From: Legionellales bacterium
Lineage (GTDB): Bacteria; Pseudomonadota; Gammaproteobacteria; WLWR01
Assembly (NCBI GenBank): GCA_012103495.1
Contig: WLWR01000079.1
Span: 1-7,592, forward strand
Direction: 5' to 3'
DNA: 7,592 nt
Shown one piece after another: positions 1 to 5,871 of the stretch. The position numbers and the translations under genes were made by a program. Within the stretch, counting starts at the first letter, position 1. Every line of letters starts with the position of its first letter. The notes below the pieces were generated by a model. The model had not been told where the DNA came from and made no database searches. It saw only the letters and a list, made by a program, of their open reading frames with translations.

Positions 1-116
1 AGCTTGCAGTGGATGGTAGATTGCGGCGTTTTGATTGAAAAAAACCGCAGGACTAGCGAGCTAATTCGAGGATTTTTTTCATGAAAAACGGCGCAAGATG
101 CCATTCAATGCACGCT
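1..116. repeat. Large imperfect palindrome (long inverted repeat), possibly continuing past the window edge
   Basis: The first 116 bases fold back on themselves with no gaps: base x faces base 117-x, centred between 58 and 59. By hand count, 41 of 58 facing pairs are Watson-Crick and 3 more are G-T. The strongest blocks are the centre 54-57/60-63, the A-run 36-44 against the T-run 73-81, 27-32 against 85-90, 21-25 against 92-96, 13-16 against 101-104, and 5-8 against 109-112. Pairing is still good at base 1, so the element may extend leftwards. It lies downstream of the kinase gene, and its RNA would form a long 3' hairpin that could stop transcription or protect the message. It resembles a MITE-like or other palindromic intergenic repeat. 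The family is not identified. Confidence 0.75.
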
Positions 117-136
117 TAAAATTCGCAGCATGAGGT

Positions 137-148
137 GAAATAAGTATA
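137..148 (+). repeat. Left copy of 12-bp inverted repeat flanking the kinase gene
   Basis: The sequence GAAATAAGTATA reads inward here and recurs as an exact reverse complement at 2415-2426. It ends 11 bases before the stop codon of the kinase gene. The pair encloses the kinase gene and its promoter and nothing else, as expected for the ends of an inserted unit. The bases beyond the 12-mer differ between the two copies. No target-site duplication is obvious. Confidence 0.6.
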
Positions 149-159
149 GAATTGACCTA

Positions 160-2319
160 TCAAGCAGCCGTGGCAACAATCGATAGTGGCTCTTCTTGCA
201 TGAATTTTTGCTCAATATCATCTGCTGCACTAAGCAAATGTTCCTTTCTAGTGGTACAAAAGAAAGTGTATCTAACTGACTTACTTCTTCCTAAAGTTAA
301 AATATAAGGGATAAGTCCCAATATCGCACGCAGCGCGTGCGTCACTTTGTGCCTTGACGCCCCCCAAGTTCCATGTTTTTGAGCCTCTTGACGTAATGTC
401 TGAATTAATACTGTTTGGAAAGAGGCCATATCAGAAAAGACTGCTTTTAACACCGCTTCTTTTGATTCTTTTAATGCTGCGACAGCTTTTGTACTTTTGC
501 TTTTCTCAAGACGACTAATCTCTTTATCAAAACACAATAACACACGCTGCATGGTCACAGAAAACCCATAAGCAGCAAAGTCTTGTGCACGAGGCACCGC
601 ATGTTCTTTTTGTTCGGCAAGAACTTCTTGTTCGGCAAGAACTTCAGTCCGGATTTGAGCTGACACTACACTATCTGTGCATTGCGCCGGATCTTTTTTA
701 GCGGCTGAAATTTTCAGTATCAACTGATCCCACAACCGATTAAAAAAAGTATCAGGCTCATACTTTATTCCAGTCGATCCATCAGTTGAAAAAAAAGATT
801 GTATGCTATCGACAGCAATCTTACAAATATCAGATACCTGCTCAAGTTCGGTGTCTACCTGCTTTTGAGAAAAAAAGTTTGCCATCTGTTCTATCACTTC
901 AGGCTTATTTTGACAAATAGTAAATAAAGGCGAAAATAATAAGTATGAAATTAGCAACATCTGCACCTTGGATTTTCCATCAAACTGAGCTAGAGCAGCA
1001 GTTATCTTAATATCCATTTGATTTGTTGGCCGTTCAGATAAACGCTGCAGTTCTGTCAGCCTTGCTGGAGTAATTGTTTGATATTCATAACTCTTGCAGT
1101 CATAACGATTAGGTTTGTCCTCCGACTCCTCACAATGTTCCACCTTCAGCTCTACCATTTGGGTCGTAATTAAATTAGATAAAAACAAATGTGCTTGATA
1201 AAAAGAAAGACGATCATCTGGGTCAGGAAAACATAAATTGCGTAGAAAATTATGCCAAATATTCTGTATTTGCTCAGGAATATTTTTGGTAAAATGCTGT
1301 GGCTCAAAAGTTAACTGAGCTACAGTAAGGTCCATTTGGAATATAGGGTGCCAGCACTTTACAGTAGACCAATTTGCCTCCGATTGTCTTTCATTAAGGA
1401 ATAAATAAGCGAGTAACCTCCCTAGTGAAGCATTATCAGTCGCCGTACCATAATCAAAAAAGCCGGCATAGAGTTTGGATTCATCTTGGCTTACAGCAAC
1501 CGGGGGATGAACAGGAATAAAACGTTGCTCATCATCATTTGCCATCCACATTTCATGTATTTCGGGGGCACCAAATTTACAACTGGTTATCTTCACTTGA
1601 GGTGGATTTTCTGCATCAAATCTTTTTGTCGCCAAGCCAAAATCTATAAGCCGTACATCTCCTGTAGTAGGGTCCACCATAATATTGTCATAGGATAAAT
1701 CATTGTGCAGTACGTTTCCACGCACCAAGTGGAAATATTCTTGTAACAAATTAAAGGCGATACAAAGTCGCTGATAGAAATTTAATGTTACCATTCCATC
1801 ATCTATTTTTTCCCTTAAGTCGTGCAAAGTTTTCCCCACTCGTTTCATAGAAACTATAGCCGTTGCTTGAGTACTTTTTCCTATAGCGACAACAGCACCT
1901 GGGTAAATGCTCCCATGCCACTGCTCATTATCAGCAGACCATTTTGGATGACCAGGTTCGTTGACGCTATCTCCAAAATTTTCTATGATTTTAATGACAG
2001 TTTGTTCACTGGATTTTTCATTTTGCAATACCAGTGTATTATCAGGAAGCAATTGCGCCACCTTCATTGTCGAAGACACATAACCATAACCCCCTTCCCC
2101 CAATTTTTTGGAATTACCAATCCATAGAGTTCTTTTGACTTCCCCTGCCTTATCCTTTTCTGCTGTGATGACCATCGGACAGCTTAAAGAAAAACTAGTT
2201 TGATTTATAGAATACTCCCCAGGCAAGAATACAGTCTGCGCAGAATAAGAATTTAATAACTCTGTTAGCTCTTCCTCACTTGGAATATTGGACTCCTCAC
2301 TTGGAATATTGGACGGCAT
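160..2319 (-). CDS. Eukaryotic-like (Hanks-type) protein kinase with long C-terminal extension; candidate secreted effector
   Basis: The 719-residue protein probably phosphorylates Ser/Thr residues. Domains in order: a short N-terminal region (1-69) opening with a duplicated NIPSEE unit; a kinase domain at about 70-385; and an unrecognised region of about 330 residues. Kinase motifs seen: glycine loop GEGGYGYV (74-81), lysine K110, catalytic loop HNDLSYDN (205-212, D207, N212), DFG (226-228), APE (251-253), an F-helix-like TDNASLG (294-300) and a closing PDDR (367-370). The arginine of HRD is replaced by N and the loop lysine by S, so it is a non-RD kinase, though probably active. Hydrophobic stretches lie at 452-470 and 662-677, and FFCTTR at 686-691. 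No signal peptide is seen. The ATG at 2319 is preferred: the GTG at 2370 lies inside the promoter. The gene looks AT-rich against its neighbours and is flanked by an inverted repeat. Kinase call strong; the effector role is inference. Confidence 0.85.
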   Translation of the reverse strand: MPSNIPSEESNIPSEEELTELLNSYSAQTVFLPGEYSINQTSFSLSCPMVITAEKDKAGEVKRTLWIGNSKKLGEGGYGYVSSTMKVAQLLPDNTLVLQNEKSSEQTVIKIIENFGDSVNEPGHPKWSADNEQWHGSIYPGAVVAIGKSTQATAIVSMKRVGKTLHDLREKIDDGMVTLNFYQRLCIAFNLLQEYFHLVRGNVLHNDLSYDNIMVDPTTGDVRLIDFGLATKRFDAENPPQVKITSCKFGAPEIHEMWMANDDEQRFIPVHPPVAVSQDESKLYAGFFDYGTATDNASLGRLLAYLFLNERQSEANWSTVKCWHPIFQMDLTVAQLTFEPQHFTKNIPEQIQNIWHNFLRNLCFPDPDDRLSFYQAHLFLSNLITTQMVELKVEHCEESEDKPNRYDCKSYEYQTITPARLTELQRLSERPTNQMDIKITAALAQFDGKSKVQMLLISYLLFSPLFTICQNKPEVIEQMANFFSQKQVDTELEQVSDICKIAVDSIQSFFSTDGSTGIKYEPDTFFNRLWDQLILKISAAKKDPAQCTDSVVSAQIRTEVLAEQEVLAEQKEHAVPRAQDFAAYGFSVTMQRVLLCFDKEISRLEKSKSTKAVAALKESKEAVLKAVFSDMASFQTVLIQTLRQEAQKHGTWGASRHKVTHALRAILGLIPYILTLGRSKSVRYTFFCTTRKEHLLSAADDIEQKFMQEEPLSIVATAA
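610..645 (-). repeat. Perfect 18-bp tandem duplication inside the kinase gene
   Basis: Bases 610-627 and 628-645 are identical. On the coding strand they encode the repeated six residues EVLAEQ (559-564 and 565-570), in a charged linker before the C-terminal region. The unit is a multiple of three, so the frame is kept. The lack of any substitution suggests a recent duplication, for example by replication slippage. Confidence 0.9.
2273..2314 (-). repeat. Perfect 21-bp tandem duplication at the 5' end of the kinase gene
   Basis: Bases 2273-2293 and 2294-2314 are identical. They encode two copies of a seven-residue acidic unit (NIPSEE plus a linking residue) directly after the start codon. The frame is kept. 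This is the second perfect in-frame duplication in the same gene. Confidence 0.9.
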
Positions 2320-2350
2320 AATAGGCTTCTTTGTGTAAAACAATGCGCTT

Positions 2351-2379
2351 ATTGTAAATAATATGAGCACTTATGTCGA
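2351..2379 (-). promoter_or_regulatory. Predicted sigma70-type promoter of the kinase gene
   Basis: On the minus strand, TCGACA (2374-2379, 5 of 6 matches to the -35 consensus) is followed by a 17-base spacer and TACAAT (2351-2356, 5 of 6 matches to the -10 consensus). The expected RNA start near 2344 leaves a leader of about 25 bases before the ATG at 2319, with a weak AAGAAG-like ribosome site. The promoter lies inside the inverted repeat pair, so the unit carries its own transcription signal. It also rules out the GTG at 2370 as the start on this transcript. Confidence 0.55.
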
Positions 2380-2381
2380 GG

Positions 2382-2411
2382 AAAATCCCAGAATTCCGCA
2401 GAATCGGGGGA
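2382..2411 (-). terminator. Possible weak intrinsic terminator after ybgC
   Basis: Read on the minus strand, TCCC (2408-2411) can pair with GGGA (2386-2389), enclosing an inner imperfect GATTC/GAATTC stem with a TGCG loop, followed by a run of only four T (2382-2385). It lies about 16 bases past the ybgC stop and just before the kinase -35 box, so it could separate the two transcription units. The short T-run and the bulge keep confidence low. Confidence 0.35.
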
Positions 2412-2414
2412 CAG

Positions 2415-2426
2415 TATACTTATTTC
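2415..2426 (-). repeat. Right copy of 12-bp inverted repeat flanking the kinase gene
   Basis: This is the exact reverse complement of 137-148, again reading inward as GAAATAAGTATA. It ends one base before the ybgC stop codon (2427-2429). Inside it runs on as CTGTCCCCC on the minus strand. From memory, similar strings occur as repeated intergenic elements in gammaproteobacteria, near REP-associated transposases. That link is not verified here. Confidence 0.6.
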
Positions 2427-2837
2427 TTATTGAAATTCTGTCGTTGCCAATTCGCGGAATGCTGGTAGTGGGTGTGGTTGCAATTGCTTAGTTAAATAAC
2501 CGATGCGTACAGAAGCAGAGGTTACTAACGATTGATCATTGATACGTCGGATGTCTTGAGCAATTTGTAAAGTCACCCGCTTACGCCGAACCACATGCGT
2601 CAATACTTCCAATTGATCATCAAGTGCCGCCGGTTGATGGTATCTAATTTCCAAACCAGTGACCACATAAAAGCATCCATGATGCGATGCATCGGTTTGA
2701 TTAAGGCCGGCCGCCCGCAACCATTCAGTGCGCGCACGCTCCATAAATTTCAAATAATTGGCGTGATAAACAAATCCTTGGAAATCGGTATCTTCTACAT
2801 ACACGCGAACGAGATAACGGTGAACCTGTGTGGTCAT
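2427..2837 (-). CDS. ybgC: YbgC-type acyl-CoA thioesterase (hot-dog fold)
   Basis: The 136-residue protein is full length for the family. It hydrolyses acyl-CoA thioesters in the cytoplasm. In E. coli it works with acyl carrier protein and phospholipid-synthesis enzymes near the inner membrane and is encoded with tolQRAB-pal. The N-terminal signature is clear: VEDTDFQGFVYHANY (14-28) with catalytic D18 and H25, followed by FMERARTEWLR (31-41). The ATG lies 3 bases after the ruvB stop, with an AAGGA ribosome site inside the end of ruvB, so translation is probably coupled. It is the last gene of the yebC-ruvCAB-ybgC operon. The usual downstream tolQ is absent here: an inverted repeat begins right at the stop codon and the kinase gene follows. 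Confidence 0.93.
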   Translation of the reverse strand: MTTQVHRYLVRVYVEDTDFQGFVYHANYLKFMERARTEWLRAAGLNQTDASHHGCFYVVTGLEIRYHQPAALDDQLEVLTHVVRRKRVTLQIAQDIRRINDQSLVTSASVRIGYLTKQLQPHPLPAFRELATTEFQ

Positions 2838-2840
2838 CAG

Positions 2841-3884
2841 TTAAATTCCTTCCACTGGTAGCACAGTTTGCCCATCGTTAGCATGCGGTTTTGCCAAACC
2901 AAAATGTTGATAAGCATGATCGGTTGCCACCCTCCCACGCGGTGTACGCATCAAAAAGCCTTGCTGAATTAAAAAAGGCTCCAACACATCTTCAATAGTG
3001 CCACGTTCTTCACCAATGGCCGCCGCCAGGCTATCCAAACCCACCGGACCACCCGCAAATTTTTCAATCACCGCTAACAATAATTTACGATCCATCACAT
3101 CAAATCCTTGCGCATCCACATCCAATAAATCCAATGCTTGCTGAGCAATTGATTGGGTAATGTGTCCATCGCTTTTCACTTGCGCATAATCACGCACCCG
3201 ACGTAACAGTCGATTGGCGATCCGTGGCGTTCCGCGGGATCGTTGGGCAATTTGTATCGCTCCAGCTTTATCCAAGCCAATGTTCACAATACCCGCCGAC
3301 CGCTCGATAATGTAGGTTAAATCAGTTTGATTATAAAATTCCAATCGCTGGACAATGCCAAATCGATCACGCAATGGTGATGTTAATAACCCAGCGCGAG
3401 TGGTCGCACCCACCAAGGTAAACGGTGGTAAATCCAATTTGATTGAACGTGCCGCCGGCCCTTCGCCAATCATAATATCCAATTGATAATCTTCCATCGC
3501 CGGATATAAAATTTCTTCAATCATAGGGCTTAAGCGATGAATTTCATCAATGAACAACACATCGTGGGCTTCCAAATTAGTGAGCAACGCAGCTAAATCC
3601 CCAGCTTTTTCCAATACCGGTCCAGACGTATGTTTGATTTGCACTTGCAATTCATAAGCAATAATATTCGCCAGTGTGGTTTTGCCCAATCCTGGCGGAC
3701 CAAAAATCAATGTATGATCCAAGGCTTCTTGTCGCTGTTTGGCCGCTTGAATAAAAATGGCCATCTGTTCACACACCATCGGTTGCCCAACGTAATCGGC
3801 CAAAGCTTTAGGACGAATCGCACGATCAATAACCACCTCATCACTGGCCAATTCCGCACTGATTAAACGATCGGTTTCTAACAT
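2841..3884 (-). CDS. ruvB: Holliday junction branch-migration ATPase RuvB
   Basis: RuvB is the hexameric AAA+ motor that, docked on RuvA, pumps DNA through Holliday junctions in recombinational repair. The 347-residue product is of usual length. Visible motifs: Walker A GPPGLGKTT (62-70, K68), Walker B LFIDEIH (110-116), sensor-1 region GATTRAG (159-165), arginine-finger region SPLRDRFG (169-176), sensor-2 region GTPRIANRLLRR (218-229), and the C-terminal winged-helix stretch RTPRGRVAT (313-321). The ATG at 3884 is chosen because it gives MLETDRLIS, matching E. coli MIEADRLIS, with GAGGGG nine bases upstream. An in-frame TTG seven codons earlier (3905) overlaps the end of ruvA and is less likely. 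The gap to the ruvA stop is 13 bases. Confidence 0.97.
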   Translation of the reverse strand: MLETDRLISAELASDEVVIDRAIRPKALADYVGQPMVCEQMAIFIQAAKQRQEALDHTLIFGPPGLGKTTLANIIAYELQVQIKHTSGPVLEKAGDLAALLTNLEAHDVLFIDEIHRLSPMIEEILYPAMEDYQLDIMIGEGPAARSIKLDLPPFTLVGATTRAGLLTSPLRDRFGIVQRLEFYNQTDLTYIIERSAGIVNIGLDKAGAIQIAQRSRGTPRIANRLLRRVRDYAQVKSDGHITQSIAQQALDLLDVDAQGFDVMDRKLLLAVIEKFAGGPVGLDSLAAAIGEERGTIEDVLEPFLIQQGFLMRTPRGRVATDHAYQHFGLAKPHANDGQTVLPVEGI

Positions 3885-3897
3885 AATGATCGACCCC

Positions 3898-4497
3898 TCA
3901 TCCAACTTCTTGTAAGGCTTTGCGAATCAATTCCGTCGTGGTCAACTGCGGCTGAGCAACGGCTTTGATTAACCGATTCGCTTCCATAGCTTTATAACCC
4001 AGCGCCATTAACGCGGTCATCGCTTCTTCTTCCGGTTGCATCACCGCCATGGTTGGTGCTGACAGTGACGTGTCGCTAACCGTTGATGTTGGCATGTCTT
4101 GCAAACGATCACGTAACTCAATCAACATACGTTGTGCCGTTTTTTTACCAATACCAGGGACCTTGACCAAGCTGTTGGCATCTTGCGTATGCACCTTGTG
4201 TATTAATTGGCTTGCTGTCATGCTGGATAGAATGGTCAACGCGAGCTTGGGCCCAATGCCATTGACTTTGATCAATTGCCGAAACAAACCACGCTCAACC
4301 AAATCGGCAAATCCATACAATAAATGTGCATCTTCACGCACAATCAATTGAGTGTATAAATGCACAGTTTCATTCAATTCAGGCAGTTGATAAATGGTTT
4401 GCATCGAAGCGGCTACCTCATACCCCACTCCTTGCACATCCATCAGTAAATCCGGTGGTTGCTTACTGATTAAAATCCCAGTCAAATGTCCAATCAT
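3898..4497 (-). CDS. ruvA: Holliday junction-binding protein RuvA
   Basis: RuvA forms the tetrameric platform that opens the Holliday junction into a square and recruits RuvB. The 199 residues are normal (E. coli has 203). The N-terminal OB-fold starts MIGHLTG. The acidic pin residues E55 and D56 are kept (VREDAHLLYGF). Two helix-hairpin-helix motifs follow, VNGIGPKLA (78-86) and VPGIGKKTAQ (113-122). After a flexible linker (about 135-153) comes the RuvB-binding domain III, EEEAMTALMALGYK (156-169). The ATG lies 12 bases after the ruvC stop with only a weak ribosome site, so coupling to ruvC translation is likely. Confidence 0.97.
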   Translation of the reverse strand: MIGHLTGILISKQPPDLLMDVQGVGYEVAASMQTIYQLPELNETVHLYTQLIVREDAHLLYGFADLVERGLFRQLIKVNGIGPKLALTILSSMTASQLIHKVHTQDANSLVKVPGIGKKTAQRMLIELRDRLQDMPTSTVSDTSLSAPTMAVMQPEEEAMTALMALGYKAMEANRLIKAVAQPQLTTTELIRKALQEVG

Positions 4498-4509
4498 CTT
4501 GTTATCATC

Positions 4510-5013
4510 TCAAGTTAGAGGCTCGGCCAACCGCATGCTGGCCAAACTTTTTCGGGTGTGCGCGTGACAAATGGCTACAGCTAACGCATCTGCAGCATCG
4601 GCCTGAGGCTGGCGTGTCAACCGCAATAAGGAGCGGATCATGTGCTGCACTTGTTCTTTACTGGCCGCGCCATAACCCACCACTGCTTGTTTAATTTGCC
4701 GAGCTGAATATTCAGCCACCGGCACCATATGCACTGCCGCGGCCACAATCGCCGCACCACGTGCTTGACCTAATTTAAGCGCAGCATTGGCGTTTTGTTG
4801 CATAAAAACTTGTTCAACCGCCACTTCATCCGGTTGATACTCATGCATCACTTCGCGAATGCCATCAAACACTTGTTGCAACCGTTGGCTTAACGCTTCA
4901 GCCTGTATGCGAATACAACCACAGGTCACGTAGCGATGTTGCTGTCCATTGCTGTGGATCACTCCATAACCGGTGATGCGCGATCCCGGATCAATACCCA
5001 AAATCACTGCCAT
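4510..5013 (-). CDS. ruvC: Holliday junction resolvase RuvC
   Basis: RuvC is the Mg-dependent dimeric endonuclease that nicks Holliday junctions symmetrically after RuvAB migration. The 167-residue protein has an RNase H-like fold and all four acidic residues: D8 (GIDPGS), E67 (AVEQVF), D139 and D142 (QADAADALAVA). The length is close to E. coli RuvC. Its start lies only 3 bases after the yebC stop, so it belongs to the same transcript. The order ruvC-ruvA-ruvB without interruption is the common gammaproteobacterial arrangement. No LexA-type box (CTGT-N8-ACAG) was seen upstream of the operon, so SOS control is not supported. Confidence 0.97.
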   Translation of the reverse strand: MAVILGIDPGSRITGYGVIHSNGQQHRYVTCGCIRIQAEALSQRLQQVFDGIREVMHEYQPDEVAVEQVFMQQNANAALKLGQARGAAIVAAAVHMVPVAEYSARQIKQAVVGYGAASKEQVQHMIRSLLRLTRQPQADAADALAVAICHAHTRKSLASMRLAEPLT

Positions 5014-5016
5014 TGC

Positions 5017-5766
5017 TTAACCACCTAATGCGGTTAAAATATCATCATTAATGGATGCATTGGAATATACTTCTTGCACATCATCCAAATCTTCCAACAC
5101 ATCAATCAATTTCAATAATGTTTCCGCCGTGTTTTGATCCACACTGATATAATTGCTGGCGCGCAAAGTCACACTGGCATTGTCTGGTATCAATGATTGT
5201 TGCTGCAACGCTTGACAGACTGTTTCAAACTCTTCTGGCATTGTGATCACCGTCACACTGCCATCCTCATCGGTTTGAATGTCTTGGGCGCCACACTCCA
5301 AAGCAATCTCCATAATACGTTCTTCGTCGGTACCAGGAGGATATAGCAATTCGCCTTGCTTGCTAAATAAGTAAGCAACCGAACCATCGGTACCTAAATT
5401 ACCACCGTGTTTGCTAAACGCGTGTCGAACTTCCGCTACCGTACGTTTGATGTTATCGGTTAAGCAATCGACTAAAATAGCCACGCCACTGGGACCGTAT
5501 CCCTCGTAACGCACTTCATTCATGTTCGCGCCTTCCAAACCAACCGCGCCACGTTTGATCGCATTGTCAATGGTGTCACGCTTCATATTAGCTTTTAACG
5601 CCTTATTAATAGCGTCGCGCAAACGCGGATTGGACTCTAAATCATCGCCACCCATACGAGCAGCCACGGTGATTTCACGAATCAATTTGGTAAAGATTTT
5701 ACCGCGCTTGGCATCTTGCGCAGCTTTGCGAAATTTAATATTCGCCCATTTGCTATGTCCAGCCAT
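5017..5766 (-). CDS. yebC: YebC/PmpR family gene-expression factor
   Basis: This 249-residue cytoplasmic protein belongs to the YebC/TACO1 family, described variously as transcriptional regulators and as translation factors that help ribosomes at difficult sequences. Which role applies here cannot be read from the sequence. The start MAGHSKWANIK and the following KAAQDAKRGKIFTKLIREI (14-32) are the family signature. EGYGPSGVAI (88-97), AEVRHAFSKHGGNLG (111-125) and the C-terminal LEDLDDVQEVYSNA stretch are also conserved. The ATG at 5766 is chosen over the upstream TTG (5781) and ATG (5778) because it gives the standard N-terminus and has GAGAG five bases upstream. It is the first gene of the ruv operon. 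Confidence 0.95.
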   Translation of the reverse strand: MAGHSKWANIKFRKAAQDAKRGKIFTKLIREITVAARMGGDDLESNPRLRDAINKALKANMKRDTIDNAIKRGAVGLEGANMNEVRYEGYGPSGVAILVDCLTDNIKRTVAEVRHAFSKHGGNLGTDGSVAYLFSKQGELLYPPGTDEERIMEIALECGAQDIQTDEDGSVTVITMPEEFETVCQALQQQSLIPDNASVTLRASNYISVDQNTAETLLKLIDVLEDLDDVQEVYSNASINDDILTALGG

Positions 5767-5797
5767 CGTTTCTCTCATCAATTGAAATTGGGGTCAT

Positions 5798-5839
5798 CCC
5801 ACTTACCAGCCACAAACAGGGTTCGTCACTTGAAGTGGG
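5798..5839 (-). promoter_or_regulatory. Inverted repeat in the yebC 5' leader
   Basis: A perfect 7-bp inverted repeat (5798-5804 with 5833-5839; CCCACTT and AAGTGGG in the RNA) encloses a 28-base loop in the predicted leader of yebC. Two shorter alternatives share the same arms: CACTT-C-AAGTG at the 5' arm and GGG-ATGA-CCC at the 3' arm, so the structures would exclude each other. No T-run follows, so it is not a standard terminator. It could be an RNA structure or a protein-binding site. Function unknown. Confidence 0.35.
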
Positions 5840-5842
5840 GTG

Positions 5843-5871
5843 AGTATAACGGATTATTGGCGGAAAATTAA
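5843..5871 (-). promoter_or_regulatory. Possible promoter of the yebC-ruvCAB-ybgC operon
   Basis: On the minus strand TATACT (5843-5848) matches the -10 consensus at 5 of 6 places and is preceded, after 17 bases, by TTAATT (5866-5871), a poor -35 match (3 of 6). The -35 overlaps the end of the upstream protease gene. The RNA would start near 5836, leaving a leader of about 70 bases. Read-through from the protease gene is also possible. Confidence 0.35.

Noticed and set aside
1..84. Plus-strand open frame from the window edge ending TGA at 82-84, possible tail of a gene
   Set aside because: It is only 27 codons, matches no family I recognise, and lies wholly within the palindrome, which explains the sequence better.
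81..119. 12-codon plus-strand ORF with a GAGG-like site nine bases upstream
   Set aside because: There is no downstream gene on this strand for a leader peptide to control, and it sits in the right arm of the palindrome. Chance is likely.
1486..2127. Plus-strand frames of 70 and 101 codons within the kinase gene
   Set aside because: They are antisense shadows with no recognisable motifs, while the minus-strand kinase motifs are clear.
2320..2370. GTG start giving a 736-residue kinase with a hydrophobic N-terminus
   Set aside because: There is no ribosome site, and the codon lies inside the predicted promoter. The ATG at 2319 fits better.
137..2426. Complete insertion sequence or transposon
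   Set aside because: No transposase or recombinase is encoded between the repeats, and no target-site duplication was seen. Only a repeat-framed cargo gene is supported.
3885..3905. TTG start for RuvB
   Set aside because: It overlaps ruvA. The ATG at 3884 gives the standard MLETDRLIS N-terminus with a GAGGGG site.
5798..5839. Intrinsic terminator for the protease gene
   Set aside because: The 7-bp stem has a 28-base loop and no following T-run on the minus strand.
5767..5853. LexA/SOS box upstream of the ruv operon
   Set aside because: The only CTGT on the minus strand is followed eight bases later by GGTA, not ACAG, so the pattern fails.
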